Below are positions 7,956 through 15,888 of a DNA stretch of 64,000 nucleotides, piece by piece. The DNA is taken from NCBI RefSeq assembly GCF_027257155.1, contig NZ_JAPWDU010000002.1, positions 1 to 64,000 of the forward strand. The letters run 5' to 3'. Under the pieces are notes generated by a model, which was not told the DNA's origin, made no database searches, and saw only the letters and a program-made list of their open reading frames with translations. The DNA is from Cerasicoccus sp. TK19100. GTDB taxonomy: Bacteria; Verrucomicrobiota; Verrucomicrobiia; Opitutales; Cerasicoccaceae. The position numbers were made by a program, and so were the translations under genes. Positions within the stretch are counted from its first letter, which is position 1. Every line of letters starts with the position of its first letter.

Positions 7956-8936
7956 ATGAAAATTGGGTTGGTGCGGCTTCTTGATGCCGCGCCCTATATT
8001 TTGGCGGGTGAGTTGGGCTATTACCAGGAGGTCGGGCTCAAAGTGAAGCTCACGTGGGAGCTTGGTTGGGCCACGATTAAGCACAAAATTGCTTATGGGG
8101 ATTTAGACGCTGCTCACGCACTGGCCCCGCTGCCGCTGTCGATATCAATCGGTTATGAGGTCGCCGCTCGCGCGTGCAAGGCGCTGATGGTCACCAGTCG
8201 TCTGGGCAATGGGATTACGCTTTCCAACAATATTCGCGCGCGCGGGGTAAATAGCGCCGACGATTTCCGCGCGGAGGTCCGCTCAATGCGGGGGCAACGC
8301 CTGTACAAGCTGGGGGTGGTCTCGATGGACTCCTGTCACTGCTTTTTGCTGAAACAGTGGCTGACCAGCATTCGGCTGGACCCGGATCGCGACGTCAAGA
8401 TCGTCGTCATTCCGCCGGGCCAGGCAGTGCGCAATCTTCGCGCCGGCACGCTGGATGGCTACTGTGTGGGTGAGCCCTGGAACAGCTTGGCAGTCCGTGA
8501 GGGCCTGGGCTGGACGGTGGCCATGAGCAATGACCTTTCACCGAATCACCCGGAAAAGGTGCTGCTCGCGCTCAAGTCGAAGATCGACGAGCGGCCCGCG
8601 CAATACAAGGCGCTCGTGGCCGCATTGACTAAGGCTTGCGCCTACTGCGCCGACCCGGAAAATATTACCCGGGTGGCTCGTCAAATGCGCCGCGTGCAGG
8701 TGTTGGGCAGTACGGCCCAAGGCGCGGAAAAGATTTTGCGCGGCGAGTATGACCGCGGAACCGGGCTGGGCGTGATGCCGGAGCCGGTTATTGACTTTTG
8801 CAAGAACGGCCAGACGCATATCTCTGCGGCCGATGTTGCCTGGATATCGCTCAGCGCCAAACAGGCGGAGTGGGGCGGTGTATCCTCGGAAGCCTTGATG
8901 AAAGCCGCTTCCAGCGCCTACGAACAAGCCGAGTAG
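7956..8936 (+). CDS. nasS: Cytoplasmic NrtA-family nitrate/nitrite-binding protein (NasS-like sensor)
   Basis: A 326-residue relative of the NrtA/CmpA substrate-binding proteins. It begins directly at the binding fold (MKIGLVRLLDAAPYILAGELGYY) with no signal peptide, so it should be cytoplasmic, as in NasS, the nitrate sensor that holds the antiterminator NasT. The family motifs 'GYCVGEPWN' and 'HPEKVLLAL' are shared with the downstream NrtA. The ATG at 7926 would add only MAQTTDKTDT; the 7956 start better fits the promoter spacing. No NasT (ANTAR protein) is next to it or anywhere in this window, so its partner is unknown; the divergent LysR protein is one candidate. The alternative is an orphan transporter component. 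Confidence 0.75.
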   Translation: MKIGLVRLLDAAPYILAGELGYYQEVGLKVKLTWELGWATIKHKIAYGDLDAAHALAPLPLSISIGYEVAARACKALMVTSRLGNGITLSNNIRARGVNSADDFRAEVRSMRGQRLYKLGVVSMDSCHCFLLKQWLTSIRLDPDRDVKIVVIPPGQAVRNLRAGTLDGYCVGEPWNSLAVREGLGWTVAMSNDLSPNHPEKVLLALKSKIDERPAQYKALVAALTKACAYCADPENITRVARQMRRVQVLGSTAQGAEKILRGEYDRGTGLGVMPEPVIDFCKNGQTHISAADVAWISLSAKQAEWGGVSSEALMKAASSAYEQAE

Positions 8937-9159
8937 TGGGCGTTTTCGACCGCTTGGGTCGGAATTGGCATGAATTTCGTGCCTATAATTTACCATTAGC
9001 GTGAATCTGCTGTGTTAAATTATCCATGAGGCGCGTTCATGTGCTTTCTGAATATTACAAGAGACGTTTCATGGCCAGATTTTGTGCGGTTTGCGCGATA
9101 GATGAATTTAATTCATGAATCGCATGAGATTAATGACCGATTGATTACGTGGGACTTAC
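8937..9159 (+). other. Promoter-upstream region of nrtA
   Basis: AT-richer spacer with small palindromes, including ATTCATGAAT near 9110 and ATGAAT-TTA-ATTCAT. An AATGACCGATTGAT stretch at 9132-9145 recurs in near-identical form (AATGAGCCGATTGAT) at 14241-14255, upstream of the reductase operon. No gene, and no clear two-hairpin ANTAR target, was found. Confidence 0.5.
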
Positions 9160-9226
9160 GTTATTTGGCATGTGCGGTGCAATAATTGGCACGAACAACT
9201 TTTGCACCGCTAACTTGCCAAATAAC
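9160..9226 (+). promoter_or_regulatory. Two-tier dyad overlapping the nrtA promoter and leader
   Basis: An outer 11-base perfect arm pair (9160-9170 with 9216-9226, GTTATTTGGCA/TGCCAAATAAC) encloses an inner 9-base pair (GCGGTGCAA 9174-9182 with TTGCACCGC 9202-9210). The left arms form the -24 and -12 elements of the putative sigma-54 promoter, and the right arms lie just before the nrtA ATG at 9233. There is no T-run, so it is not an ordinary terminator. It could be a repressor operator or a DNA cruciform; because the transcript would start near 9192, only the right half would be in the RNA. Confidence 0.8.
9166..9181 (+). promoter_or_regulatory. Sigma-54 promoter of the nitrate transporter operon
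   Basis: TGGCATGTGCGGTGCA: GG at 9167-9168 and GC at 9179-9180 with the canonical -24/-12 spacing; consensus TGGCACG-N4-TTGCA matched at all but two of the informative positions. A near-identical block (29 of 39 bases by eye) occurs at 14283-14321 before the reductase operon. Confidence 0.75.
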
Positions 9227-9232
9227 ACACTC

Positions 9233-10594
9233 ATGAAACGCACTCTCATCAACACCGCCGCTGCACTCGCCATTGGTATCACCTCGGTTTACGCCGATCT
9301 GAACCTCGAAAAGGATGAGCTCAAGTTTGGCTTTATTAAACTCACTGACTGCGCGCCACTCGTCATCGCTAAGGAAAAGGGCTTCTTTGAGGATGAAGGC
9401 ATCCAGGCTGAAGTCATTGCCCAGCCCAACTGGAAGACGCTGCTCGACAACGTAATCAACGGCAATCTGGACGGCGCGCATATGCTCTCCGGCCAACCCA
9501 TTGCGGCCACAATCGGCATCGGCACCCAGGCGGACGTCATTACCGCCTTCACGATGGATCTCAACGGCAACGGCATCACGGTTTCCAACGCCGTTTGGGA
9601 AGAAATGCAGTTTAACGACCCGGCTCTGGACACGCCCACGCCCAAGCACCCGATTTCCGCCAAGGCTCTCAAGCCTATCGTCGATGAAAAGCTAGACGCT
9701 GGTGAAAAGCTCCAGATGGGTATGGTGTTTCCGGTCTCCACGCACAACTACGAGCTGCGTTACTGGTTGGCCGCATCGGATATCCATCCGGGCATGTATA
9801 CTGAGTCTGACACCGGCGGTCGCACCGATGCCGAGGTCGAGCTGTCCGTGACGCCCCCGCCGATGATGCCGACCGTGCTCGAAGCGGGTAACATTCAGGG
9901 CTACTGCGTGGGCGAACCGTGGAACCAGCAAGCCGTTGCCAAGGGCATCGGCGTCCCCGTGACCACCAACTACGACGTCTGGAAAAATAATCCCGAAAAG
10001 GTCTTCGGCGTGACCCAGGAGTGGAACGACGCCAACCCGAACACCCACGTCGCAGTGGTTAAGGCGCTGATCCGCGCGGGTAAGTGGCTCGATGAAAAAG
10101 ACGCCGACGGCAACTTCGTCAACCGCGAGGAGGCAGTCCGCATCTTGTCCCAGCCGAACTATGTGGGTGCCGACTACGACGTCATCAAGAATTCCATGAC
10201 CGGCACGTTCATCTTCCAAAAGAGCGACGTCCGCGAAATGCCGGAGTTCAACGTGTTCTTCGATCACTACGCGACTTACCCTTGGTATAGCGATGGCATC
10301 TGGTTCCTCACGCAAATGCGTCGTTGGGGTCAGATCACCGAGTCCAAGCCCGCCAGCTGGTATTTCGCCACTGCCGAAAAGGTCTACAAGCCAAGCATCT
10401 ACCTGCAAGCCGCCACGCTGCTGCTGGAAGAAGGCCTGATCGAAAACGACGACATCCCGTGGAACACCGACGGCTATAAGCCCGCCACCACGGAGTTCAT
10501 CGACGGCGTTGAATACGACGGACGCGACCCGATCGGTTACGTGAACAGCCACAAGATCGGCAACAAGGACCCTGAAGGCCTCGCCGCCAAGTAA
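9233..10594 (+). CDS. nrtA: Nitrate/nitrite ABC transporter periplasmic binding protein
   Basis: A 453-residue secreted binding protein of the NrtA/CmpA family. The start at 9233 gives a clean signal peptide ([21 protein letters not shown], cut before DLNLEKDE); an in-frame GTG at 9149 would bury it. The mature protein has '[20 protein letters not shown]', '[20 protein letters not shown]', 'GYCVGEPWN' and 'NPEKVFGVT', all typical of NrtA. It lacks a lipobox, so it should be free in the periplasm rather than a lipoprotein as in cyanobacteria. First gene of the transporter operon, driven by the sigma-54-type promoter at 9166. Nitrate versus nitrite or cyanate specificity is inferred from the reductases downstream. 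Confidence 0.93.
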   Translation: MKRTLINTAAALAIGITSVYADLNLEKDELKFGFIKLTDCAPLVIAKEKGFFEDEGIQAEVIAQPNWKTLLDNVINGNLDGAHMLSGQPIAATIGIGTQADVITAFTMDLNGNGITVSNAVWEEMQFNDPALDTPTPKHPISAKALKPIVDEKLDAGEKLQMGMVFPVSTHNYELRYWLAASDIHPGMYTESDTGGRTDAEVELSVTPPPMMPTVLEAGNIQGYCVGEPWNQQAVAKGIGVPVTTNYDVWKNNPEKVFGVTQEWNDANPNTHVAVVKALIRAGKWLDEKDADGNFVNREEAVRILSQPNYVGADYDVIKNSMTGTFIFQKSDVREMPEFNVFFDHYATYPWYSDGIWFLTQMRRWGQITESKPASWYFATAEKVYKPSIYLQAATLLLEEGLIENDDIPWNTDGYKPATTEFIDGVEYDGRDPIGYVNSHKIGNKDPEGLAAK

Positions 10595-10616
10595 CGATTC
10601 TCACCCGTAATATGTC

Positions 10617-10657
10617 CCTGGGCCCGGCGGACTGCCATCTCGCCGCCGGGCCACAGG
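10617..10657 (+). promoter_or_regulatory. Strong intercistronic stem-loop between nrtA and nrtB
   Basis: GGCCCGGCGG (10621-10630) pairs perfectly with CCGCCGGGCC (10643-10652) around a 12-base loop, and CCTG/CAGG extends the stem past one bulged base. No U-run follows. Such GC-rich stems after a binding-protein gene usually protect the upstream mRNA or partly stop transcription, giving excess binding protein over permease. Confidence 0.8.
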
Positions 10658-10695
10658 AACGACTTCGATATTTCAACTAAACGCTGACCGTTTCC

Positions 10696-12258
10696 ATGAA
10701 ATTCAAAATACTTAAAGCACTCGACGTCGCAGGCCTGCAGGTCTTCGATCCTGTTGTTCGCCTCATTTGTGGCGAAAATCCGCCGGAGCAATTTCGTAAA
10801 ATCCTGCTCTTCATTGGCGTGCCGATTGTTACTTTTGTTGTCTTCCTGGGCGTGTGGACCTACCTGGCTCCGCGTCACACCACCAAGGCAGGCGAGGTGC
10901 CCACGCCCGGTGTGGTGAAAAGCGCGGCTGACGGTATCTGGACTTTCCACGTTCGCGAAAACCAGAAGGCCACTGACTTCCTCCTCGAAGGCGAAGCGCG
11001 GGAAGAAGCGCTGGCCACCGTCAAGGCCCGCATTGTCGAGCTGGAGCCACTGGCTGCCGCTGCCAAAGAGCAGTTGGACGAGCTTGAATCTGCCTCGAAG
11101 GCCAAGATCGACGCCGAGGTTGGCCCGCTGCAAGCGAAGTATAAGGAAATGCGCACGCAGTCGCGTGATGAGGCCAAGGCGCGCGAAGAGGCGCTGATTG
11201 CCGAGGCTCAGGCGCTGCCCGTTAATGACGCCGCTGCACGCGACGCGTTCCTGTTGAAGGTCGCCGAACATGAAGCCAAACTGGAGGCCGACAAGGAGGC
11301 GCAAAAAGATTTCAAGGCGCAGATCGACGCCGCCTACACGGCGAAGTTTCCCGAGATGGAAGCCGTGCGCGATCAATACAATGGCTACGAAGAGGAACTG
11401 CAGTATTTGAGCAAGCGCCTCGACTACCTGACTGCGGGCAACCAATCCGTGAAGGTGACCGGCGAGCAAAGCGAACTCACTGAGCTGCAAACCGCGTTCA
11501 TGACCGCCACCGGTGGCAAGGAAACGTTCAGGGCTGCTGAGCAGGTGCTCAAGAAACAGCAAGCCATCGACCGCATTGCCGAGAGTGAATACTCCCGCCC
11601 ATGGACTTTCCCGCGCCAGATCGCGCGCAGTGTCTGGTGTGTGTTTGTCGGCTTCTTCATTGGCACCACGATTGCCGTTCCGCTGGGTGTGATCTGTGGT
11701 CTGAGCCGCGTTTGTATGGCCGCGCTGACTCCGCTCATCGCGCTGTTCAAGCCGGTCTCGCCGATTGTCTGGCTGCCGATTGTTTTCATTATCGTTGGCG
11801 GATTTATCTCCGACCCGGAGCAGGCACCCGTCCACCCGGCGTTCCTTTCCTCGGCGATCACGGTGGCGCTTTGCTCGCTGTGGCCGACACTGGTCAACAC
11901 CGCTCTGGGGGTTGCCTCGGTCGAGAAGGACCACGTGAACGTTGCCCGTGTGCTGCGTCTCGGCTTCTTCAGCCGTCTCTTTAAGATCGTGCTGCCATCG
12001 GCACTCCCGCTGATCTTCGCCGGGCTGCGCATCTCCCTTGGTGTGGGCTGGATGGTGCTCATCGCCGCCGAGCTGCTATCCTCCAGCGAAGGCATTGGAA
12101 AATTCGTCTGGGATATGTTCAACAACGGTTCTTCGCAGACCTTTGCCCAGATGTTCGTGGTGGTGTTCGTGGTTGGCGCGGTAGGCCTCTTGCTCGACCG
12201 CATCATGATCGTCCTGCAGCGCTCGGTGTCCTTCGATGGTGCCCCGACTGCAATCTAA
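10696..12258 (+). CDS. nrtB: Nitrate ABC transporter permease with a large coiled-coil insertion
   Basis: A 520-residue inner-membrane permease, against about 270-290 in ordinary NrtB. Order: cytoplasmic segment 1-35, first membrane helix about 36-57, then a region 98-250 with almost unbroken Glu/Lys/Ala heptad-like helix (for example '[18 protein letters not shown]'), then the usual permease core from about 303 ([17 protein letters not shown]) with five more helices and the EAA-type cytoplasmic loop near '[18 protein letters not shown]'. The insertion sits in the periplasmic loop between helices 1 and 2. Its job is unknown; docking of NrtA or spanning toward the cell wall are possible. Followed by two ATPases. 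The core assignment is secure. Confidence 0.92.
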   Translation: MKFKILKALDVAGLQVFDPVVRLICGENPPEQFRKILLFIGVPIVTFVVFLGVWTYLAPRHTTKAGEVPTPGVVKSAADGIWTFHVRENQKATDFLLEGEAREEALATVKARIVELEPLAAAAKEQLDELESASKAKIDAEVGPLQAKYKEMRTQSRDEAKAREEALIAEAQALPVNDAAARDAFLLKVAEHEAKLEADKEAQKDFKAQIDAAYTAKFPEMEAVRDQYNGYEEELQYLSKRLDYLTAGNQSVKVTGEQSELTELQTAFMTATGGKETFRAAEQVLKKQQAIDRIAESEYSRPWTFPRQIARSVWCVFVGFFIGTTIAVPLGVICGLSRVCMAALTPLIALFKPVSPIVWLPIVFIIVGGFISDPEQAPVHPAFLSSAITVALCSLWPTLVNTALGVASVEKDHVNVARVLRLGFFSRLFKIVLPSALPLIFAGLRISLGVGWMVLIAAELLSSSEGIGKFVWDMFNNGSSQTFAQMFVVVFVVGAVGLLLDRIMIVLQRSVSFDGAPTAI

Positions 12259-12295
12259 CTCTGCAACGCAAAGTAATTTCAACGACTGGTATTTT

Positions 12296-13141
12296 ATGGC
12301 TTTCCTGGAAATGGAAAATGTCAGCGTGGGCTTCGGTCCGGAGGGTTTTCGGACCGAAGTCTTGCGCGACGCATCTCTCTCCGTGGAGGAGAATGAATTC
12401 ATCGCCGTGGTTGGGTTTTCCGGCAGCGGTAAGAGCACTCTGGTTTCGCTACTCACCGGCTTGCTGCGTCCCGACAGCGGCGTCATCAAGCTCAAGGGTA
12501 AACCGGTGACGAAGCCCGGCCCGCACTTGGGCATTGTCTTTCAAAACTACTCGTTGCTGCCGTGGCTTTCGGTTTACGGCAACATCGAACTGGCCGCGAA
12601 ACAGGTCTTCCCACACTACAGCAAAAAGGAGCGCAGGGCCCATGTGGAACGCTACATCGAAATGGTGAGCCTCACGCCGGCCCGCGACAAAAAGCCCAGT
12701 GAGCTCTCCGGCGGCATGCGCCAGCGCGTTTCCTTGGCGCGCACGCTCTCGATGCAGCCCGAGGTGCTGGTGATGGATGAGCCGCTCTCCGCGCTTGACG
12801 CCCTGACCCGGGCCAACCTGCAAGACGAGCTCGTCCGCATCTGGGAGGAAGACAAGCGCACGGTGGTCATGATTACCAACGACGTCGACGAAGCTGTGTT
12901 GCTTGCCGACCGCATTGTCCCGCTAACCATGGGCCCCGGTGCCACGCTGGCCAGGGACTTCCCCGTCACACTGGATCGCCCGCGCGATCGCACGACGCTG
13001 AACACCAATCCCCAGTTCAAGCACCTGCGCAATGAAATCATCCACTTCATGACCGCCATGAACAAAGAGGCCAAGATGCTTCGCGTCGATAAAGGCCTGG
13101 CCATGCCAGACATTCAACCAATCGATTTTTCCGCTGCTTAA
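12296..13141 (+). CDS. Nitrate ABC transporter ATP-binding protein (first of two)
   Basis: A 281-residue ABC ATPase of the NrtC/NrtD/SsuB group. Seen: Walker [10 protein letters not shown] (residues about 42-50), Q-loop '[13 protein letters not shown]', signature [13 protein letters not shown], Walker [13 protein letters not shown], and an H-loop in which the usual His is Asn ([11 protein letters not shown]), an unusual change that may lower or abolish hydrolysis at one site; the second ATPase has the normal His. It lacks the C-terminal NrtA-like domain of cyanobacterial NrtC. The start at 12296 ([13 protein letters not shown]) fits the family; an upstream in-frame ATG at 12236 overlaps nrtB. 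Likely forms a heterodimer with the next gene. Confidence 0.93.
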   Translation: MAFLEMENVSVGFGPEGFRTEVLRDASLSVEENEFIAVVGFSGSGKSTLVSLLTGLLRPDSGVIKLKGKPVTKPGPHLGIVFQNYSLLPWLSVYGNIELAAKQVFPHYSKKERRAHVERYIEMVSLTPARDKKPSELSGGMRQRVSLARTLSMQPEVLVMDEPLSALDALTRANLQDELVRIWEEDKRTVVMITNDVDEAVLLADRIVPLTMGPGATLARDFPVTLDRPRDRTTLNTNPQFKHLRNEIIHFMTAMNKEAKMLRVDKGLAMPDIQPIDFSAA

Positions 13142-13182
13142 TCAAGCAACCAAAATACCTCAATCATCAACGCTGACACATC

Positions 13183-14058
13183 ATGATTGACAACAGATAT
13201 GTAGAAATTTCCAACCTCGTTAAGGCCTATCCGAATCCCTTCGGTGAAGCCGTGAAGGTTGTCGACGGGTTTAACCTGACCATCAAAAAAGGCGAAGTGA
13301 TCGGAGTAATCGGTCACTCCGGTTGTGGCAAGTCCACGGTGTTGACCATGGTTGCCGGCCTCAACGATATTTCCGACGGTGGCATCGTGGTCGCCGGTAA
13401 AGAAATTGACGGCCCAGGCCCGGACCGCGCGGTGGTTTTCCAGGCACCTTGTTTACTTCCCTGGATGACGGCCTTTCAGAACGTCATGATGGGCGTGAAG
13501 CAAGTTTACCCGCACGCGTCCAAGCAACAGCGCCGCGTCATCGTGGAGTATTCGCTGAGTGTCGTTGGCTTGGCCGACGCCATGCACAAATACCCGCGTG
13601 AGCTTTCCGGCGGCATGCAACAACGCGTCGGCATCGCTCGCGCGATTGCGCTCAAGCCGAAGGTGCTGCTGCTCGACGAGCCGTTTGGGCGATTGGACTC
13701 GCTGACCCGGATGGAGTTGCAGGACGTTATCCTCGGCATCCTCGACCGTGAAAAGATCACGACGATGATCATCACGCATGACCCCGATGAGGCCATCTTC
13801 ATGTGCGACCGCATTTGCATGATGACCAACGGGCCGCATGCGCGGGTGGGGCAGGTGATGCCGATCCATTTCGAGCGTCCGCGCAGCCGTGAGGAAATCA
13901 TGGAGACGGACGAATTCTACCGCTACCGCCAGCGCCTGCTACAGTTTCTCGACGACTGCGAGGCCGAGAAGCATGGCGGCGGCCCGATCCGCTTCGATCC
14001 TGATATCGAGTCGGCCAGTGAGGCATTACCGCCCGCCGAAGCCGCCGCATCACACTGA
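13183..14058 (+). CDS. nrtD: Nitrate ABC transporter ATP-binding protein (second of two)
   Basis: A 291-residue ABC ATPase with Walker [11 protein letters not shown]-loop '[14 protein letters not shown]', signature [14 protein letters not shown], Walker [13 protein letters not shown] and the switch His in '[12 protein letters not shown]'. Closely matches NrtD. It is 41 bases after the first ATPase and ends the transporter operon; about 270 bases separate it from the reductase operon, which has its own sigma-54-type promoter. The Ala/Pro-rich acidic tail after 270 is not conserved in the family. Confidence 0.94.
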   Translation: MIDNRYVEISNLVKAYPNPFGEAVKVVDGFNLTIKKGEVIGVIGHSGCGKSTVLTMVAGLNDISDGGIVVAGKEIDGPGPDRAVVFQAPCLLPWMTAFQNVMMGVKQVYPHASKQQRRVIVEYSLSVVGLADAMHKYPRELSGGMQQRVGIARAIALKPKVLLLDEPFGRLDSLTRMELQDVILGILDREKITTMIITHDPDEAIFMCDRICMMTNGPHARVGQVMPIHFERPRSREEIMETDEFYRYRQRLLQFLDDCEAEKHGGGPIRFDPDIESASEALPPAEAAASH

Positions 14059-14099
14059 TCGCAGTATAAATATAGCCGAATGGTCAGCAGGCAGGAGTG

Positions 14100-14132
14100 C
14101 AAGATGTATAAAAATTACCGCCATCTTGTTTT
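14100..14132 (+). terminator. Possible terminator after the transporter operon
   Basis: CAAGATG (14100-14106) pairs with CATCTTG (14122-14128), loop of 15 bases, followed by TTTT. The stem is short and the loop large, so this is a modest candidate in the 273-base gap after the second ATPase. Confidence 0.4.
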
Positions 14133-14283
14133 CCTCACTGGCTCAGCGGTTTGGTTGTGGCTTCGAAATCTAGGCCCTGTGGGTGGAATGTTAAGCGTTC
14201 ATGCCTATATGATAATCGTATGAATAATGCTCATACTTAGAATGAGCCGATTGATGTTTCTAAATCCCGCAGCAACAAGTAGT

Positions 14284-14299
14284 TGGCATGGCCGGTGCA
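14284..14299 (+). promoter_or_regulatory. Sigma-54 promoter of the nitrate/nitrite reductase operon
   Basis: TGGCATGGCCGGTGCA has GG (14285-14286) and GC (14297-14298) in -24/-12 spacing and shares TGGCATG-N4-GTGCA plus a following CGAACA with the nrtA promoter. The predicted start is near 14310, about 22 bases before the ATG at 14332. A GCTCAT-N7-ATGAGC inverted repeat lies upstream near 14229-14247. Confidence 0.75.
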
Positions 14300-14331
14300 T
14301 CAATAGGAGCGAACATAATTTTTGAGTAATA

Positions 14332-15888
14332 ATGATCTCCGAAGTCCATACGCTCGAGTCTGACGAAACGCCGATTGATCGGCTGTTGCGTGAGCAGGCG
14401 CGTCTCGAAACCCCCGTCACGGACTTTTCCCGCCGTTATGACGAGGGTGATTTCGAGGGACCGTTTCGTGACCTGTTGCCACTGGAAAACCCCAAGGAGG
14501 GCCAGCAGTTTGCCTTTGAGGTGGACTTGGATCGGTGCACCGGCTGTAAGGCCTGCGTGGCCGGTTGTCATAGCTTGAATGGCTTGGAGGAGAACGAAAC
14601 TTGGCGCGACGTTGGCTTGATCCAAGGCGTGCGTGAAGGTAAGGCCTACCAGCAAACGGTGACGACTGCCTGCCACCATTGCGTGGACCCCGGTTGCCTG
14701 AATGGCTGCCCGGTCAATGCCTACGAAAAAGATCCGAAGACAGGCATCGTTCTGCACCTCGATGATCAGTGCATCGGCTGCCAATACTGCGTGCTCAAGT
14801 GCCCCTACGACGTGCCGAAGTACAGCAAGCGACTGGGCATCGTCCGCAAGTGCGATATGTGCTACAGCCGTCTTTCCGTGGGTGAGGCACCCGCCTGCGT
14901 GCAGTCGTGCCCGACGGAAGCCATTCGCATCGTCACGGTGGATAAGGAAGCTTTGCAACACAAAGCAAAGGAAGACGGCGCACCGTCATTCCTACCCGCT
15001 GCCCCGCATCAATCTTACACCAAGCCCTCGACGGCCTACATCTCCAAGCGTGACATCCCACAAGACGCAGTCGCGGGTGACGCCACTACGCTGCGCCCAC
15101 AGCACGCGCACTGGCCACTGGTCATCATGCTGACCTTGACGCAGATTTCCGTAGGCTTGGCCGGTGCTGCCGCGATCTGGACTGCTCAGCAAGCTGCGCT
15201 TCTCGTCGCCTCAAGTATCTTTGCCGCGATTGGCTTGACTGCCAGTGTCCTGCACCTCGGCCAACCGCTCAAGGCTTGGCGAGCATTCCTCGGGGTGACG
15301 CATTCTTGGCTGAGCCGGGAGATCGTTACCTTCGGCGGTTACGCACCGCTGCTCTTCGGCCTGACCGCTGCGCAGTTTATCCCGCTGCCATTTGAAATTC
15401 CTGCCTTCGCACTTTGGGCGACAGTCGCTATCGGTCTGGCAGGCGTCTTCACCTCGGTGATGATTTACGCCGATACGCAGCGCCCATTCTGGCGGTTCAC
15501 TTACTCCAGCGTCCGTTTCTTTGGTGCCTCGGCCATCGCGCTCGGTGTCGGCGGCTGCGTGTTTGGGCTGTGCTCGGTGAGCTTCCTGGCACTGTCACTC
15601 GGGGTGCTGGTAAAGGCAGCAGTGGACATCGCTGGCATGGTCGAGCTGGGCAACCCGCAGTTCAGCCCGGGCAAGCACAGTGCGTTGATCCAGCTCGAAT
15701 GTGAACGGGAAGTGTTCATTGCCCGCTGGTTATTCACCTTAATCGGCGTGCTGCTAATCTGGTTTGGCGCGCAATCCGTTTTTGCCATAGGCGGTGCACT
15801 GCTCGTCCTGGGGGGCGAGATCGCGGAGCGCTACTTGTTTTTCCGGGCCGTGGCGGCACCCAAAATGCCGGGAGGAATTGCATCATGA
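14332..15888 (+). CDS. Fused DmsB-like four-cluster ferredoxin and DmsC-like membrane anchor
   Basis: A 518-residue fusion. Residues 60-200 hold four Cys quartets of a DmsB/NrfC-type electron-transfer protein (C69/72/75/79, C114/117/122/126, C147/150/153/157, C174/177/189/193), binding four [4Fe-4S] clusters. A linker (200-255) leads to a DmsC-like anchor (about 258-518) with about eight membrane helices, which in relatives oxidises menaquinol. There is no Tat signal, so the cluster domain faces the cytoplasm. It overlaps the nitrate reductase by 4 bases (ATGA), and the two should form one complex. The domain calls are secure; quinol-to-nitrate electron flow is inferred from this context. Confidence 0.88.
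   Translation: MISEVHTLESDETPIDRLLREQARLETPVTDFSRRYDEGDFEGPFRDLLPLENPKEGQQFAFEVDLDRCTGCKACVAGCHSLNGLEENETWRDVGLIQGVREGKAYQQTVTTACHHCVDPGCLNGCPVNAYEKDPKTGIVLHLDDQCIGCQYCVLKCPYDVPKYSKRLGIVRKCDMCYSRLSVGEAPACVQSCPTEAIRIVTVDKEALQHKAKEDGAPSFLPAAPHQSYTKPSTAYISKRDIPQDAVAGDATTLRPQHAHWPLVIMLTLTQISVGLAGAAAIWTAQQAALLVASSIFAAIGLTASVLHLGQPLKAWRAFLGVTHSWLSREIVTFGGYAPLLFGLTAAQFIPLPFEIPAFALWATVAIGLAGVFTSVMIYADTQRPFWRFTYSSVRFFGASAIALGVGGCVFGLCSVSFLALSLGVLVKAAVDIAGMVELGNPQFSPGKHSALIQLECEREVFIARWLFTLIGVLLIWFGAQSVFAIGGALLVLGGEIAERYLFFRAVAAPKMPGGIAS

Noticed and set aside
8937-9232. NasT/ANTAR-type antitermination leader
   Set aside because: The two adjacent short hairpins with six-base loops expected for ANTAR binding were not found; the dyad here is different and lies over the promoter.
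10537-11934. Long open frame on the minus strand (465 codons) inside nrtB
   Set aside because: It is antisense to the coiled-coil and permease coding, with Arg/Asp/Gly-rich low-complexity content and no motifs; a frame kept open by the GC-rich codon pattern of nrtB.
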